Origin: Eubacterium coprostanoligenes
Lineage (GTDB): Bacteria; Bacillota; Clostridia; Oscillospirales; Acutalibacteraceae
Length of the DNA stretch: 64,000 bases
Reading direction: 5' to 3'
NCBI RefSeq assembly: GCF_900167205.1
Contig: NZ_FUWW01000001.1
Span: 62,001-126,000, forward strand
The notes beneath the pieces are model-generated. The model was given only the letters and a program-made list of their open reading frames with translations, was not told the DNA's origin and made no database searches. Of this stretch, positions 61,217 through 64,000 are shown one piece after another. How positions within the stretch are numbered: the first letter of the stretch is position 1; each line of letters begins with the position of its first letter. The translations under genes and the position numbers were made by a program.

Positions 61217-62701
61217 TTATTTGCTCAAATACGGCGCAGAGTTGACCTTGCTTCCGTCAATGATAAGTTCAAAGTGGCAGTGAGGTCCTGTTGAATTGCC
61301 TGTTGAACCGCCTCTTGCGATTTGCTGACCTTTTTTTACTGTTTGTCCCGTGCTCACAAGAAGCTGTGAATTGTGGGCGTAGAGGGTTACGATTTTTCTG
61401 CCCAAATTATCCGTGCCGTGATAAATCATAACATATTTGCCATATGAATAATTCAGTTCTCTTGTTTTGATTACGATACCCTTTTGTGCGGCAACAACCT
61501 TTGAGCCGACCGGGTAAGGAAAGTCTGTGCCTGTGTGTGCCTTGCCTGAACTGTATCTGCCGTATGCACAGGAAACAGAGTAATGTCCCGGTGCAGGGTA
61601 GGTCAGGTTGAGCACACCTGCGGAATTGTAGTAAAGTGGAGAAGAATTGTTCTCGCTTGGGGTGTTGTTCTTTTTGTCGTTTTTGTCACTCTTGACGGCG
61701 GTGGTTGCTTCTTCAGGAGTTTTGAGTCCGCTCAAAACACTGCTGATTTCGTTATCAACCTGCTTCAAAAGTTCCTCGTCCTCGTATTTGTATTCGGAAT
61801 ACATCTGTGTTTTTTGTGCGTATTCCGCAAGGAGTGCGTCACTTTCAGCTCTGTCCTGGGCAAGAATAATCTTTTTTTGTGCGATTTCTGCCTGCTTGCT
61901 TTCGATTCCGTCACGCTCGTTTTCGATGATTGCGCTCTTTTCGTCAAGCACAGCCTTGCTGTTTTCAAGCATTGCCTTTTGCTCGGCGATTTTGTCGCTC
62001 TTTTCGCTGATTTGCTTTGTCTTTATCTTTGCTTCCTTGAGAAGTTTTGCGTCGGATTTTGACACAGCCTTTATCATTTCGTATCGTGACAAAAATTGGC
62101 TGATGTCCTTGCTTGTGAGCAGTGCAACGAGTATGCTGTCCGAACCCGATATGTACATTGCCCTCATTCGCAGGCAATATGCAGAGTAGGTTTTTTGGAA
62201 TGATTTGTTGAGTTCGTCGATTTCCTCGGCAGTTTCATCGTATTGCTTTTGAACCTTTTTGATTGCCTTTTTCAACTGCTTTGTTTCCTGCTTCAAACCC
62301 CTGATTTTTTCACGGGCAGAATTAATCTGTGTGTCAAGAACGCTCAAATCTTGGTTCATATATCCGATTTTTTCATCAAGCGAGTTGATGTATTCCTCGG
62401 TTGCCATTTGACCTTTTTGATATTTTGCAAGTTTCTCTTCGCTTTCTTTGAGCTTTGCTTCAAGGTCAACTTTTTGCTGATTGAGTGCTTCCTCGGGCGA
62501 CATTGTCACGGTTTCGCCGTTTTGGTTGGTAACAGCTTTGCCCTGTGCGTCCGTCATTGCAACACCTGTGGTGCTTTGCGCTTTTGATGAAGAAGATTGC
62601 GCCACGGTTGTGCTTTCTTGTGCGTATACGCTGACACTTGCGGTTGACAGCATAGTTAATGATGTTAATATTGCGATGCTTTTTTTGATGATTGGTTTCA
62701 A
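61217..62701 (-). CDS. Secreted coiled-coil M23 (LytM) peptidase, EnvC-like (494 aa)
   Basis: Starts at TTG 62701-62699, nine bases after AAGGGG. Signal peptide (~1-27, ends SVYA), then a long coiled coil (~75-310, Lys/Glu/Gln rich), a Lys/Asn-rich linker and a C-terminal LytM domain with zinc ligands in HTGTDFPY and GPHCHFELI. Probably a peptidoglycan hydrolase or an amidase activator acting at division. It is a paralogue of the gene upstream. Confidence 0.9.
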   Translation of the reverse strand: MKPIIKKSIAILTSLTMLSTASVSVYAQESTTVAQSSSSKAQSTTGVAMTDAQGKAVTNQNGETVTMSPEEALNQQKVDLEAKLKESEEKLAKYQKGQMATEEYINSLDEKIGYMNQDLSVLDTQINSAREKIRGLKQETKQLKKAIKKVQKQYDETAEEIDELNKSFQKTYSAYCLRMRAMYISGSDSILVALLTSKDISQFLSRYEMIKAVSKSDAKLLKEAKIKTKQISEKSDKIAEQKAMLENSKAVLDEKSAIIENERDGIESKQAEIAQKKIILAQDRAESDALLAEYAQKTQMYSEYKYEDEELLKQVDNEISSVLSGLKTPEEATTAVKSDKNDKKNNTPSENNSSPLYYNSAGVLNLTYPAPGHYSVSCAYGRYSSGKAHTGTDFPYPVGSKVVAAQKGIVIKTRELNYSYGKYVMIYHGTDNLGRKIVTLYAHNSQLLVSTGQTVKKGQQIARGGSTGNSTGPHCHFELIIDGSKVNSAPYLSK

Positions 62702-62735
62702 AATGAATGCCCCTTATTTTGCTTGTCTTGTTGAA

Positions 62736-64000
62736 TTATGGCAAATAATATGCCGGATTTACGGCGTCATTGTATGAGCCGTCGCCGAGTCTGACCTCAA
62801 AGTGAAGGTGAGGTCCTGTTGAATTTCCTGTTGAACCGCTGAGTGCGATTTGCTGACCCTTGATTACATGCTGACCCGCCGATACAGAGCGAACGCTGTT
62901 GTGTGCATAGAGCGTGTAAACAGTTTCGCCGTTTCTGTTAGGGTGGTCGTGCATAATAACAATGTATCTGCCGTAGCTGCAATATCCGTTGCCGTGGTAA
63001 CTTTTTTTGCAGGTGTCACGGTCGCAGGTGATGTCCCTTGAAATGATGACCGTACCGCTGTCCGCAGCAACGATTTTGTGCCCTGTTGTTCCGCCTGTTG
63101 AAAAGTCACAGCCGTTGTGACCTCTGTAGCCGTGGAACGCACAGGTGATTCTTGTGTGATCAGGGCAAGGATAGGTCATATTGATGAAGTCGGAGGAGAT
63201 TTCGTCCTCTGTTGTTTCTTCTTCGGTTGTCGGCTCTGTCACATGCTCGGTTGTTGTTTCGTTTGGTTTGGTAGCAGTCGGCTTTGTTGTGGTCGGCTTC
63301 TTTTTCTTCTTCTTTTTTGTGGTTGTTTGCTTGTTTTGGTACTTTTTGATAGCTTCCTTAATCTCGTTGTCGATTTGGTCGATTTCCTCTTGGGTTATAT
63401 CGTGAAGCTCTGAATATTCTTTTGTTTGGTCGTTGATTTTTTGAAGTGTTGTGTTCGCTTCAATCTGTTGCTTTTCCATAGCCGATTTCTTCTTCTTCAT
63501 TTCGGCTTCTTTTTCGTTGAGCGAAACTTGTTGAATTTTCAAACTTTCGGTGTCCGACTTGAGCACCTTTTGAGTTTTGTTCAGTTCTTCTCGCTTTTCG
63601 CCAAGCTGTTTGCGTGAAGTTTGGACTTGCTCAATTTTGGTGTTCATCTCTTTCAGGAGTTTGCTGTCTTTTTTTGCAACGGCAGACACCATTTCAAGCC
63701 TTGTCAAAAAGTTTTGTATTCCGTCGGAAGAAAGCAAAAATGTAAGCACGCTTTCGGTTTCACCGCTGACATAAATCGCTCTGACTCTTTGGCAGTATTT
63801 TTGCCAAACATCATCGTATTCTGCTTCAAGAGTCACCGATTGAGCTTCCATATCTTTTAGGCTAACTTCAATTTCTTTGAGCGTTTGGGTGTTTGTGCTT
63901 ATGCTTTCCTGCGTTTTGTGCACCCTGTTTTCAGTTTCGTTCACTTCGCTTAAAGTGATAGAATACTGTTCTTTGAGCGTGTCAAGTTTTGTGTCGATTA
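62736..64000 (-). CDS. Coiled-coil M23 (LytM) peptidase, N-terminus outside window
   Basis: The frame is open to base 64000 (IDTKLDTLKEQYSI precedes the first internal start codon), so at least 421 residues are present and the signal peptide is beyond the edge. A coiled coil is followed by a Thr/Lys linker (QTTTKKKKKKKP, later TTEEETTEDE) and a LytM domain with HNGCDFST and GPHLHFEVR zinc motifs. It is tandem with the next M23 gene (34-base gap), suggesting paired wall hydrolases. Confidence 0.9.
   Translation of the reverse strand, partial: IDTKLDTLKEQYSITLSEVNETENRVHKTQESISTNTQTLKEIEVSLKDMEAQSVTLEAEYDDVWQKYCQRVRAIYVSGETESVLTFLLSSDGIQNFLTRLEMVSAVAKKDSKLLKEMNTKIEQVQTSRKQLGEKREELNKTQKVLKSDTESLKIQQVSLNEKEAEMKKKKSAMEKQQIEANTTLQKINDQTKEYSELHDITQEEIDQIDNEIKEAIKKYQNKQTTTKKKKKKKPTTTKPTATKPNETTTEHVTEPTTEEETTEDEISSDFINMTYPCPDHTRITCAFHGYRGHNGCDFSTGGTTGHKIVAADSGTVIISRDITCDRDTCKKSYHGNGYCSYGRYIVIMHDHPNRNGETVYTLYAHNSVRSVSAGQHVIKGQQIALSGSTGNSTGPHLHFEVRLGDGSYNDAVNPAYYLP

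Noticed and set aside
61583-62189. Long plus-strand frames opposite the M23 peptidase
   Set aside because: Products of the repetitive Lys/Glu coiled-coil codons read in antisense.

Overview
The window looks like a chromosomal stretch of a low-GC Gram-positive anaerobe of the class Clostridia, probably Oscillospiraceae/Ruminococcus-like (inference). The signs are AGGAGG-type ribosome sites, many TTGACA/N17/TATAAT promoters, PerR with rubredoxin/rubrerythrin proteins instead of aerobic defences, a GGGtGRT-protein/NifU-like pair, wall-polymer enzymes and M23 peptidases. Two housekeeping blocks flank about 45 kb of accessory DNA that has grown by repeated insertion.

Left block (1-8 kb): amtB (cut by the window edge) and glnA behind an attenuator-like leader; a Nudix hydrolase; remnants of a HipBA toxin-antitoxin locus; a perR operon with a flavin-reductase/rubredoxin/rubrerythrin fusion and a rubredoxin; a sialidase-like lipoprotein.

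Accessory zone A (8-17 kb): three intact HipA-like kinases (8472, 12018, 15762) with two decayed relatives, an AAA+ ATPase, several HTH proteins and an orphan adenine methyltransferase carrying its own N-terminal HTH.

Accessory zone B (17.1-45.6 kb) lies between two near-identical ~310-bp direct repeats. Nested inside it are two copies of a 36-bp tRNA-Gln 3'-half fragment (18174 and 39556), about 21.4 kb apart. The inner segment holds an AlbA_2/ATPase regulator, an acidic protein of unknown role, and the most interesting locus: a six-gene minus-strand operon (coiled-coil protein, Hsp70, UvrD-like helicase, DrmA-like helicase, DrmB-like DUF1998 protein, NERD-UvrD helicase). It shares only the DrmA-DrmB core with DISARM. 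Divergent from it is a HpaII-type restriction set (Vsr, 5mC methyltransferase, HpaII-like nuclease, second 5mC methyltransferase). Right of the inner segment come AbiEi with a truncated AbiEii, a BcgI-like type IIB restriction-modification pair and a Shedu-type nuclease.

Accessory zone C (45.6-48.8 kb): a phage/plasmid-type replication protein and an EcoRI-type adenine methyltransferase coupled to a DUF262-HNH nuclease.

Right block (49-64 kb): the GGGtGRT/NifU-like operon; two bifunctional wall-polymer enzymes; a small mRNA with the full layout of a type I toxin (21-residue membrane peptide, sequestered ribosome site, 5'-3' long-range pairing); a glycerophosphodiesterase-like protein lacking a catalytic His; guaB; and a compact operon of two M23 peptidases, queH, rarA, nth and aroK.

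The layout suggests a defence-island hotspot in which toxin-antitoxin, restriction and multi-gene antiphage modules have been stacked, leaving a trail of repeats and gene stumps. All functional calls come from reading motifs in the translated sequence; no database search was run.
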